From: Actinomycetes bacterium | Lineage (GTDB): Bacteria; Actinomycetota; Thermoleophilia; BMS3ABIN01 | Length of the DNA: 43,144 bases | Direction: 5' to 3' | Assembly: GCA_024275795.1 (NCBI GenBank) | Contig: JAJRYJ010000001.1 | Span: 1 to 43,144 of the forward strand | In this document: one piece after another, positions 17,264-23,907 of the stretch | Position numbering within the stretch: the stretch's first letter is position 1 | How the letters are laid out: each line of letters starts with the position of its first letter | Position numbers and translations under genes: made by a program | Notes under the pieces: model-generated | Seen by the model: the letters and a program-made list of their open reading frames with translations, nothing else | Told to the model about the DNA's origin: nothing | Databases searched by the model: none

Positions 17264-17340
17264 GGGCCCGTAGCTCAGTTGGTCAGAGCATCCGACTCAT
17301 AATCGGACGGTCGCTGGTTCGAGTCCAGCCGGGCCCACCA
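17264..17340 (+). tRNA. tRNA with CAU anticodon, probably tRNA-Ile2 (elongator Met possible)
   Basis: A complete cloverleaf: the 7-bp acceptor stem GGGCCCG/CGGGCCC, anticodon stem TCCGA/TCGGA with loop CTCATAA, T-loop GGTTCGAGTCC and encoded CCA. It is not an initiator, because position 1 pairs with 72 and the anticodon stem lacks three G-C pairs. The pairs C4-G69 and C5-G68 are those described as marks by which TilS recognises tRNA-Ile2 and separates it from tRNA-Met in E. coli, so Ile2 (lysidine) is preferred. Confidence 0.9.
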
Positions 17341-17355
17341 GAAACTGAGCCTCAG

Positions 17356-17382
17356 AAATGCCTGCCATAAAGGCATTTTTTA
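17356..17382 (+). terminator. Rho-independent terminator after tRNA
   Basis: AAATGCCT (17356-17363) pairs with AGGCATTT (17371-17378), loop of seven bases, followed by a T-rich tract. It ends the tRNA transcript and marks the left border of the AT-rich AbiE islet. Confidence 0.85.
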
Positions 17383-17443
17383 TTTTGCAACATCTTGAAC
17401 CCCGGCTGGGTTTGAACTTTCTCGATTTTTCACAGAAAAACCC

Positions 17444-17472
17444 TTGCAGGAATTATCTTTCATGTACATAAT
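17444..17472 (+). promoter_or_regulatory. abiE promoter
   Basis: TTGCAG (17444-17449), a 17-base spacer and CATAAT (17467-17472) stand 21 bases before the antitoxin ATG. The -35 match is weak but the spacing is ideal and the -10 box is good. Confidence 0.55.
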
Positions 17473-17490
17473 GTGTCTTGAGAGGACACA
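17472..17490 (+). promoter_or_regulatory. Inverted repeat, likely AbiEi operator
   Basis: TGTGTC (17472-17477) and GACACA (17485-17490) form a perfect inverted repeat that covers the end of the -10 box, the expected transcription start and the ribosome binding site. AbiEi antitoxins are known to repress their own operon by binding inverted repeats in the promoter, so this is the obvious operator candidate. Confidence 0.5.
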
Positions 17491-17492
17491 AT

Positions 17493-18338
17493 ATGTACAG
17501 AAAAGATGACTTTATGAAGGAATATTCAAAATCACTTGGAGATACTGAGGCAAGGCTTCTTTCCTCTTTGGCAGCTAAAGACAAGGCTGTGTTTACTCTG
17601 CCTGAGGCCCAAGAAGCCGCCGGTGTTTCTGATTATGCAATACGTCTCATATTGAGCGGTCTTGTAAAAAAGAAGTGGCTTATTCGTCTCACAAGCGGAA
17701 AGTATCTGATCATTCCTTTAGAGGCTGGTGCAGAAGGAGAACATACCGAGAATTGGTTCGTAATAGCCAAGAACCTGATCGAGCCCAAGCCATATTACAT
17801 TTCTCATTACAGCGCCCTGGACATTCATGAGATGGTAACTCAGCCAGTCATGACTGTGTATATTAGCTCACCCATTCGCAGAATTCCGAAAAACATACTA
17901 GGAGCTACGTTTCGTTTCATTTACACCAAGTCTGAAGACCTGTGGGGACTTGAGGATGTGTTTGTCACGCAGTCCCAGCAAGTAAGAACCAGCGACCTTG
18001 AGAGAACCATCATTGATTGCCTCGACCGGCCTGATCTTTGCGGCGGCATTAGTGAGGCGGCAAAAGGTATCTGGACCAAGCGCAACGAGATTGATTACAA
18101 GAAACTGGTTGACTATACCCTGAGGCGTGGCAGGAAAAGCGTCATAAAAAGACTTGGCTTCCTGCTTGAAACATATTCTCTAGGTAGCGAAGACGTAATT
18201 TCTCGCCTCCAGAAAGAAATCACCAAGAGCTATACGCTTCTTGATCCTTCGCTTCCGGTTTCCGGCAAATTCAAAAGTTCATGGAAAGTCAGAGCGAATA
18301 TTGAGCCAGAAGAATTAATAGAAATAACGAAAACATAA
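17493..18338 (+). CDS. abiEi: Type IV toxin-antitoxin system antitoxin AbiEi
   Basis: A 281-residue protein with an N-terminal winged-helix domain (FTLPEAQEAAGVSDYAIRL, followed by a wing) and the C-terminal AbiEi domain recognised from YYISHYSALDIHEM and RTSDLERTIIDCLDRPDLCGG. AbiEi neutralises the nucleotidyltransferase toxin without stable contact and represses the operon. The ATG at 17493 follows GAGAGG seven bases away and is preferred to an in-frame TTG at 17478. The coding sequence is clearly richer in A and T than the genes on either side and uses codons such as AAA, ATT and AGA more often, which suggests recent transfer. It sits immediately after a tRNA terminator. Confidence 0.9.
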   Translation: MYRKDDFMKEYSKSLGDTEARLLSSLAAKDKAVFTLPEAQEAAGVSDYAIRLILSGLVKKKWLIRLTSGKYLIIPLEAGAEGEHTENWFVIAKNLIEPKPYYISHYSALDIHEMVTQPVMTVYISSPIRRIPKNILGATFRFIYTKSEDLWGLEDVFVTQSQQVRTSDLERTIIDCLDRPDLCGGISEAAKGIWTKRNEIDYKKLVDYTLRRGRKSVIKRLGFLLETYSLGSEDVISRLQKEITKSYTLLDPSLPVSGKFKSSWKVRANIEPEELIEITKT

Positions 18339-19142
18339 ATGATCCCGCAAGCAGAGATTTCCAAGTTAGCCTATCGCGAAGGCATGAGTGACAAAGTCAT
18401 TGAGAAGGATTATGTCATCACCTGGATTCTTTTGGCTTTGGCTGATTCCGATCTTAGAGATTCTTTGGCTTTCAAGGGCGGAACAGCTCTTAAGAAAAAC
18501 TTTTTTCCAGATTATCGTTATTCAGAAGACCTTGATTTTACTCTTACGCAGGAAATCGCAAATGACGCTCTACTTCGTAGGCTGAACGATACCTTGAGTA
18601 GACTAGCAAAAGAACAAGGATTTCAATTTGCTGTTCCAGAAGAGAAAATCGAGGAACGATCAGATAGCTTAACGGCTTACGTAAATTTTGTCGGTCCACT
18701 GCAAGCAAGATTAGATTCGAGAAGCATAAAAGTTGATTTCACCCTCTCGGAGATACTTATATTTCCAATAGAATTAAAAGGAATTCATTCCCCATACAGT
18801 GATGCGGTGCCTCTAACCTTTCCGACTTACACTCTGGAAGAAATTCTCATCGAGAAGCTATGCGCTATCATCGGCAGAACGGAACCCCGGGACATCTACG
18901 ATGTGAACTATCTCTTTGGAATTAATGATATCGATTTTCAAAGGATACCAGACGCCTTTCGAGAGAAGGCTGAGTTCAAGGACATCGATCCCGGCAGGCT
19001 GAAAGAAAGCCTGAATGATAAGAAAGACAAATACGCCCGGATGTGGAAAAGCCGTTTAAGACATCAGGTCAAGGAACTGCCACATCTGGAGGAGACAATC
19101 AGAGAACTGAATCGCGATCTCAGAAAAAATGGACTTATATAA
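18339..19142 (+). CDS. abiEii: Type IV toxin-antitoxin system nucleotidyltransferase toxin AbiEii
   Basis: The 267-residue protein begins directly after the abiEi stop codon. It has the DNA polymerase beta-like nucleotidyltransferase signature: FKGGTALKK (Gly47, Gly48, Thr49) followed by YSEDLDF, with Asp64 and Asp66 as the metal ligands, and the family's EKDY block at 22-25. Family members add nucleotides to tRNA acceptor ends and stall translation, giving phage abortive infection. All key residues visible to me are intact, so the toxin is probably active. The base composition is low in GC like its partner. Confidence 0.92.
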   Translation: MIPQAEISKLAYREGMSDKVIEKDYVITWILLALADSDLRDSLAFKGGTALKKNFFPDYRYSEDLDFTLTQEIANDALLRRLNDTLSRLAKEQGFQFAVPEEKIEERSDSLTAYVNFVGPLQARLDSRSIKVDFTLSEILIFPIELKGIHSPYSDAVPLTFPTYTLEEILIEKLCAIIGRTEPRDIYDVNYLFGINDIDFQRIPDAFREKAEFKDIDPGRLKESLNDKKDKYARMWKSRLRHQVKELPHLEETIRELNRDLRKNGLI

Positions 19143-19198
19143 AAAACAGCTTGTTCCAACCGTTTTTCAGATAATATATAAATCAGTTAGCATGATTT

Positions 19199-19219
19199 TA
19201 GGCTGATCGGCCTATTTTT
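19199..19219 (+). terminator. Terminator of the abiE operon
   Basis: TAGGCT (19199-19204) pairs with GGCCTA (19209-19214, one G-T pair) around a GATC loop and is followed by five T. It lies 57 bases after the toxin stop. Confidence 0.7.
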
Positions 19220-19365
19220 GTAATAACACTTCTTCCAGATTCATAAATTGATCAGGCAGAAATCTTCTTCACAGATTCCTCAAGCTGAATTAGAATGGAA
19301 GAGTTCCAATAACGTACGACCGCGTCCACTAGATACAGGTGCCGTTGACTCCCCTCTCCAGCCCT
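19220..19365. other. Gene-free stretch right of the abiE islet
   Basis: About 146 bases in which base composition changes from AT-rich to GC-rich. No gene, no repeat of the tRNA 3' end and no transposon end was found; the junction of the transferred segment probably lies here. Confidence 0.4.
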
Positions 19366-20043
19366 TCAGCGGTCTTTGCCCTCACGTATCATCTCCAGTC
19401 GCATTCGAACCAGGCTTTTTTCGAAGCTGCCGTATCCAGCCAGGATAACCACGCCGGTGATGGAATAGAATAAAGCGTTCAGGATCAGCACCTCGACCCA
19501 GGTTAGCTGGAAGGCGTATCTACCCATCAGAAGCGATATAACCAGGCTGATGGCAAGAAAAACGGGGACGCCCAGGCGCAGCATGCGGCGCACCCATCTT
19601 GTTTCCGCTTCGACCTTCGCGGCGTCATATCCTTGCCACTCGACAGGTGGCGTCGTGGGCACAGTTTGCAGCTTCCCGTCACTTGTTTTCGTCCTCCCGG
19701 AGCCGCTGGACAGGCTCCCGGAGAGAAGCCAAAGCGCAAACATGTAGAAAGCGCTGGTCAGGATCATCAGGAATATCCAGGCGAGCAGGTTGAAAACCTC
19801 CGGCTCCAGCCGCGGCTCGATACGCATCAGAACCATGACGAAGATGAACTGGAACATGAAGATGCCGACAGCCGCCCAACCGAAGATACCTTTCATGCCG
19901 ATGAGGGGCCGGGCGAGTGCGGCGGCCCGCGGGCTGGACGGTCTCAACCCGGGCACGCGCATGATGATTGCGAGCGCGCCGATAAGCACCGTAAGGCAAA
20001 CGTAGGCCAGCAGGATCACGTTCATCCAGACCGGCTGCTGCAT
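19366..20043 (-). CDS. Predicted membrane protein of unknown function
   Basis: I do not recognise this 225-residue protein. It has about five hydrophobic segments: near residues 8-28, 50-72, 83-108, 157-172 and 180-205. Between the third and fourth is a hydrophilic loop rich in Ser, Thr and Gly (residues about 110-145). No catalytic or cofactor motif is visible. It is a real gene: GGAGGT lies seven bases before the ATG at 20043, and codon use matches the GC-rich neighbours. It follows the potassium channel gene on the same strand after a 120-base gap, so the two may be transcribed together. Confidence 0.7.
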   Translation of the reverse strand: MQQPVWMNVILLAYVCLTVLIGALAIIMRVPGLRPSSPRAAALARPLIGMKGIFGWAAVGIFMFQFIFVMVLMRIEPRLEPEVFNLLAWIFLMILTSAFYMFALWLLSGSLSSGSGRTKTSDGKLQTVPTTPPVEWQGYDAAKVEAETRWVRRMLRLGVPVFLAISLVISLLMGRYAFQLTWVEVLILNALFYSITGVVILAGYGSFEKSLVRMRLEMIREGKDR

Positions 20044-20163
20044 GGCCGACCTCCGTCCTGTCTACGGCAGATATGAACGCTTATACCATGTCAATACAAA
20101 CCAGTCAAGGGAGAAAAGAAGGTGCCACGGAAGGGAAACGGCAATCGCGCCGGCAGCAGCTCC

Positions 20164-20490
20164 TCAGCCCGATTCCCGGCGCTGCTTCCTGCGGGCTTGC
20201 CGCTTCTCCACCTGTACGCCCATGAGCTCCAGGTAGCGCGTTCCCACTATGGCGATGGCGGACAGCACGATGGTGGTGCCGAGGATGATGAAAATGGCGG
20301 TGAAAAGGCGCGTGCCGTCCCTCGAGGGCGTCAGGTCCCCGTAGCCGACGGTCGTCAGTGTCACGACGGAGAAATAGAAGGACGATATCCAGGACCACTT
20401 CTCCAGGTAATGAAAGATGACGGTGCCCGCGCTGATCAGGCCGACTATGGTCATCCCCGCCGCTATCATCTGATGACGGATTTTCCCCAA
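20164..20490 (-). CDS. Two-helix potassium channel protein
   Basis: A 108-residue protein with two transmembrane helices (about residues 10-28 and 62-85) around a re-entrant loop holding the potassium selectivity filter TTVGYGD at 46-52. It is a bare pore module: the basic C-terminus (KRQARRKQRRESG) replaces the RCK domain of most prokaryotic channels. As a tetramer it would conduct K+ across the cytoplasmic membrane. The start is TTG 20490, preceded by GAGAGGTG at seven bases; an in-frame ATG at codon 8 is the alternative. Confidence 0.88.
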   Translation of the reverse strand: MGKIRHQMIAAGMTIVGLISAGTVIFHYLEKWSWISSFYFSVVTLTTVGYGDLTPSRDGTRLFTAIFIILGTTIVLSAIAIVGTRYLELMGVQVEKRQARRKQRRESG

Positions 20491-20554
20491 TTGACGACAC
20501 CTCTCGCTGTTTTTCTCAGTATGTATACCCTGCGGCGCGGGGATTTCCTTTACT

Positions 20555-20581
20555 TGACGCCTGACGACAGGCAGGGCGTCA
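20555..20581. repeat. Inverted repeat in a divergent intergenic region
   Basis: TGACGCC (20555-20561) and GGCGTCA (20575-20581) are perfect inverted copies, with a second, competing short stem (GCCTG/CAGGC) inside. It lies between the channel gene and the divergent desulforedoxin gene and could be a protein-binding site; no family could be assigned. Confidence 0.45.
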
Positions 20582-20724
20582 CGGCGGAAAAACCACTCAT
20601 GCCAAAGGTTGCAAATATGACAAAGGGAATGAATTTATTTTTTTCCGGGAATAGTATATGTTGATTTTGCCGGTACGGTTTTCATCGCGCCGGCGCCATA
20701 TCGAGAGTAAGGGAGGGAGGTCGT

Positions 20725-20850
20725 ATGCCGGTTGAAAGCGCAGGCGAGCGGTATCGCTGCAACATCTGCGGAAACGTCGTTGTCGTGGAGGAGGCGGGCG
20801 GCGGCACGCTTGTCTGCTGTGATGAGGATATGGAAAGAGTAGAGGGCTGA
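20725..20850 (+). CDS. Desulforedoxin
   Basis: This 41-residue protein is the desulforedoxin module: a CNIC pair (Cys12, Cys15) and adjacent Cys31-Cys32 after a glycine-rich turn (GGGTLVCC), the spacing that binds one iron in Desulfovibrio desulforedoxin and in the N-terminal domain of desulfoferrodoxin. It is a small cytoplasmic electron carrier, probably a homodimer, linked in anaerobes to oxygen and superoxide defence. A strong ribosome binding site (GGGAGGGAGG at 20711-20720) precedes the ATG by four bases. No superoxide reductase domain follows: the frame stops at 20850. Confidence 0.88.
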   Translation: MPVESAGERYRCNICGNVVVVEEAGGGTLVCCDEDMERVEG

Positions 20851-21090
20851 ACGCGGCAGGAAAAACGGGGCTGATGCCGAAAAATGTCTCCAGCGCCCGG
20901 CGCGCCTGGCTGTGTGCTGCTTGGTGCTGAATGCAGAAGCCTCATATTGCGTGTCAGTTTTAAGGTATTGGTTGAGATTGACCGCTGAGTTTCCGGGGGG
21001 TTGCCCGGTTACCAGCCCAGGGAGTGATGGCCGATGTAAAAAACTCAGCTGGAAGAATGTTCCCGGAAGACATAAAAGGAGGGAGACACT
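20851..21090. other. Intergenic stretch before the propeller gene
   Basis: About 240 bases. Short frames here have no convincing start, composition or family match. The end holds AAAGGAGGGAG (about 21076-21086), the ribosome binding site of the next gene. No clear promoter was found. Confidence 0.4.
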
Positions 21091-22140
21091 GTGGTGAAAA
21101 TGATCAAATCAGAAAGATTCTGGGCGATCGTGCTGGCGGCGGTGATGGCAATGGCGCTGGTGGCGGTCGCACTCGGTTGCGGTGGGGAAGAGACCACCAC
21201 GACCTCGGAAAAAACCACCAAAACCACGGCGGCAGGCGGCGGCGGTAAGATCTATGTTGCGGTGACCGGCGAGGGTGAGCTGGAGGCAGGCGGCGGCAAT
21301 ATGGGCCTGGCTATCGTCGACCTGGACACTAAGGAAGTCGAGATGGTCAATGTCGATGGTGCTGCTGCACCCCACGGCGTAATGTTCACGCCGGATACGG
21401 CTACGGCTCCCAACACGCGCGGGCGCACCGCCACCGAGCCGCCGAAGGAGATGTACCTCGGCAACGCCCAGGATGGCAGTGTACTGCTCTTCGATCCCAC
21501 TACCGGAATCGTGACAACCACCATCGAGCCGCCGGCGGGCGCATCCCTTGCGGTCTGTGGCATGCAGGAGGACAAGGACGGGATCATCTGGCTGAGCAGC
21601 ATGGGTGACGGCAAGGTCTACCCGCTGGATCCGAAGACCAACACCATCGGCGAGGCAGGGCCCGGCGGCGGCGACATCACGTCGAGCATCTGCGGCATCT
21701 CCTGGTCCGCCGACGGCCAGTACGCCTATCTGAACAACATGACCGCGGACCCGGGCTATATCGCCAAGGTGAAATGGCCCAGCGGCGAGCTGGTCAGCAA
21801 GATCGAGAATGTGACTCAGGCCAATCCGGGCCTCTCGGTACACCAGAACGAGGTGACTCCGGACGGCAAGTACATGTACGTCACCGGCGGCGCTGACAAC
21901 ACCCTGGTCAAGATCGACATGTCCACGGACGAGATCGTTGACACCATCGCCATCGGCGGCGAGACCCACTCCATCGTCTTCAGCGAAGACGGCAAGACCG
22001 CCTACATCGCGGTTCGCCACCAGCCGGTGGAGAACGAGTGCAGCATCTATGTATATGATGTCGAGAAGGATCAGATCACCGAACGCATCCCCGGCATCAA
22101 GGCTCCGCTTATCTGCGGCATAGTGCTGGAGGAAGGCTAG
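21091..22140 (+). CDS. Beta-propeller lipoprotein (YVTN-like)
   Basis: The 349-residue protein starts at GTG 21091 (GTG 21094 is equally likely) after a strong GGAGGG. A basic N-terminus and hydrophobic stretch end in ALGC with Cys30 as the lipidation site, followed by a Thr-rich linker (residues 34-48). The rest consists of repeated four-stranded blades of the YVTN/SMP-30 type, such as IVDLDTKEVEMVNVDGAAAP and VKIDMSTDEIVDTIAIGGET. Such extracellular seven-bladed propellers bind ligands or partner proteins; no enzymatic residues or haem motif are visible. A very strong terminator follows, so it is a separate transcription unit from the cupredoxin/ABC genes, although it lies next to them. Confidence 0.85.
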   Translation: MVKMIKSERFWAIVLAAVMAMALVAVALGCGGEETTTTSEKTTKTTAAGGGGKIYVAVTGEGELEAGGGNMGLAIVDLDTKEVEMVNVDGAAAPHGVMFTPDTATAPNTRGRTATEPPKEMYLGNAQDGSVLLFDPTTGIVTTTIEPPAGASLAVCGMQEDKDGIIWLSSMGDGKVYPLDPKTNTIGEAGPGGGDITSSICGISWSADGQYAYLNNMTADPGYIAKVKWPSGELVSKIENVTQANPGLSVHQNEVTPDGKYMYVTGGADNTLVKIDMSTDEIVDTIAIGGETHSIVFSEDGKTAYIAVRHQPVENECSIYVYDVEKDQITERIPGIKAPLICGIVLEEG

Positions 22141-22182
22141 GCAGTCGGGCCTGACTCATGGGTTAGCCAGCCAGTAGACAAC

Positions 22183-22219
22183 GTATCCCCGCCGGTTCGC
22201 CGGCGGGGATACTATTTTT
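22183..22219 (+). terminator. Strong intrinsic terminator
   Basis: A perfect 13-bp stem, GTATCCCCGCCGG (22183-22195) with its complement at 22200-22212, closed by a TTCG tetraloop and followed by TATTTTT. It ends the propeller gene transcript and isolates it from the cupredoxin-ABC operon. Confidence 0.95.
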
Positions 22220-22239
22220 CAGAATACGGGAGGAAGGCA

Positions 22240-22608
22240 ATGGGAGCCGCAGACGTCACAGGAGAAGAACGAACCCGGTTGATGCCGGTGCTGTTAGTCG
22301 GCCTCTGTCTGCTGCTGTTGTTCGGCATCGTATCCTGCGGAGACAGCGGCGCCACCGTGACCATCAAGGATTTCAAGTTTGAACCGGAGACCGTGACCAT
22401 CAAGGCCGGGGAGACGGTCACCTGGGTCAACGAGGACCGGCGCGAACACCAGGTGATGAGCGGCGCCCCGCCGGTGATGACCGATCTCTTCATGTCGCCG
22501 AAGCTGGCGAAGGGAGACAGCTGGTCCTATACCTTCGAGGAGCCGGGTGAGTATCCGTATCACTCCATGACGGGTTCTTTCCTGGGCACGGTGATCGTAG
22601 AGGAGTAG
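22240..22608 (+). CDS. Cupredoxin-like lipoprotein lacking most type-1 copper ligands
   Basis: A 122-residue protein with a signal peptide ending in the lipobox IVSC (Cys33), followed by a plastocyanin-like beta sandwich: TVTIKDFKFEPETVTIKAGE, then WVNEDRREHQV with His70 where the first copper ligand normally lies. The usual C-terminal Cys-x2-His-x2-Met loop is absent: the corresponding stretch is YPYHSMTGSFLG (105-116), with Ser109 near the expected Cys. A classical blue-copper centre is therefore unlikely, though His and Met residues (His70, Met73, Met80, Met85, His108, Met110) could bind Cu(I) or another metal. GGGAGGAAGG precedes the ATG. It is the first gene of a three-gene unit with the Sec-containing permease and its ATPase, suggesting an extracellular partner of that transporter. 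Confidence 0.85.
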   Translation: MGAADVTGEERTRLMPVLLVGLCLLLLFGIVSCGDSGATVTIKDFKFEPETVTIKAGETVTWVNEDRREHQVMSGAPPVMTDLFMSPKLAKGDSWSYTFEEPGEYPYHSMTGSFLGTVIVEE

Positions 22609-22663
22609 TAAATCACGATACGGGAATATCTATTCAGGCGAAACGAAACAGGGAAACGCGATA

Positions 22664-23890
22664 ATGAGCAGGAAAATCGGACTTTTATACCTAACCAGGC
22701 ATAATCTCAGACGCAAACTCTTCCGCAGTATCGTCATAGTGGTCGCGGTGGCCATCGTCGCTGTGGTCCTCTTTCCCACTACGATACTGGGGAAGAGCGT
22801 GTCGGACAGCCTGGAGAAGGGTGTGGCCAGGCTGGGCGCAGACCTGATGGTCGTCGCACCTGGCAATACCTCCAAGATCGCCTCGACTCTGATAGCGGGC
22901 AACCCCAGCACTTTCCTGATGGACGGGTCGGTGGCGGACGAGGTCGCACAGGTGGAGGGGGTAGAAGCCGTATCGCCGCAGCTTTATTTCGCGACCCTGG
23001 GCAGCGGCTGATGTTCGGGCAGCCTGCAGTTGGTAGGCATCGACCCGGAGACGGATTTCACCGTCGGGCCCTGGCTGAAGAATAACCTGAACGGAAAGCT
23101 CGGCAGGAACGAGGTGATCCTCGGTTCCAACGCCCATATCTTCTTCGGCAAGTCCGAGAGCAAGGTCGGTGATATCGAGACCTTCTATGGCAATGAGTTT
23201 GTCGTCGTGGGCATCCTCGAACCCACCGGGCTGGGGCTGGACGACGGAGGTTTCATCACCATCGAGGCAGCAGAGGAGCTGGCCCAGCTGTCCGAGATAA
23301 CGGCGGAGCGCCAGCTCGAGATCGAACCCGGCCAGATCTCCACCCTGATGGTGAAGGTGGACCCGCAGGCGGACAGGGGCGACGTGGCCCGCGCCATCGC
23401 CGACGCGGTGCCCGGTATCGCCGTGGTCTCATCCAAGGAGCTGATGACCACATCCGTGTCCCGCCAGCTGGAGACGATGGCGCCGGTGCTGCTGCTGATA
23501 GGCGTGGGTTTCTGGATTATAGCTGTATTGCTGATCGGCGCCCTGTTCACCATGGTTGTCAACGAGCGCAGGCGGGAGCTGGGCCTGTTGCAGGCCATGG
23601 GGGCCACTCGCAGCTTCATCTTCAAGCAGGTAATGCTGGAATCGGTACAGCTGACGGCGCTGGGAGGCGCCTTCGGCATGGCTGTCGGCGCCGTGATAAT
23701 ACTGTTGCTCAAGAGCACGGTGGCGTCGTCTCTGGGCGTCGAGTTCCAGTGGCCCTCGGCAGGGTTTGTCGTCGGCTTCACGTTGGGTTACCTGGTGCTT
23801 GCCGTAGCAACCGGCGTGATCGCCGCCCTGTATCCGGCGGCCGTCGCCAGCAGGCTGGAGCCATACCAGGCCATCAGGTCGGGAGAATGA
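22664..23890 (+). CDS. ABC transporter permease of the FtsX/MacB type, candidate selenoprotein
   Basis: The frame from ATG 22664 runs to 23890 with one interruption, TGA at 23009-23011. Read as selenocysteine it gives a 408-residue permease with Sec116 directly followed by Cys117. The layout is that of an FtsX/MacB permease: one helix (about residues 20-42), a large extracytoplasmic domain with Sec116-Cys117, then three helices (about 275-305, 325-350, 370-395). Both sides of the TGA encode one domain (SPQLYFATLGSG before, LQLVGIDPETDF after). The segment after the TGA has no credible start of its own, while the TGA is followed at the right distance by a SECIS-like hairpin. As I recall, close homologues carry Cys-Cys here. 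The ATPase follows 17 bases downstream. The Sec-Cys pair may bind a metal or form a redox-active selenenylsulfide. A nonsense mutation or sequencing error is the alternative. Confidence 0.85.
23014..23049 (+). promoter_or_regulatory. Candidate bacterial SECIS element
   Basis: Two base after base-paired segments begin just after the TGA at 23009-23011. The lower stem is 23014-23019 with 23044-23049 (six pairs, one U-G). The upper stem is GCCUGC (23022-23027) with GUAGGC (23033-23038), six pairs with one G-U, and the apical loop is AGUUG (23028-23032). The loop has G in its second position and begins 17 bases after the TGA, within the range accepted for bacterial SECIS elements that bind SelB. 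Confidence 0.75.
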
Positions 23891-23907
23891 ACAGAGGTGC
23901 TAGCTGA

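Noticed and set aside
17264..17340. Initiator tRNA-fMet
   Set aside because: Position 1 pairs with position 72 and the anticodon stem lacks the three G-C pairs.
19143..19365. Attachment-site repeat of the tRNA 3' end at the right border of the abiE islet
   Set aside because: No copy of the T-arm or acceptor sequence of the tRNA was found downstream of the toxin gene, and there is no integrase.
20912..21097. Small open frame between desulforedoxin and propeller genes
   Set aside because: No ribosome binding site, mixed composition and no recognisable feature.
23009..23029. Permease gene as a pseudogene or two separate genes
   Set aside because: Both parts lie in one frame with no further damage, the second part has no credible start or ribosome binding site, and the TGA is followed by Cys and a SECIS-like hairpin.
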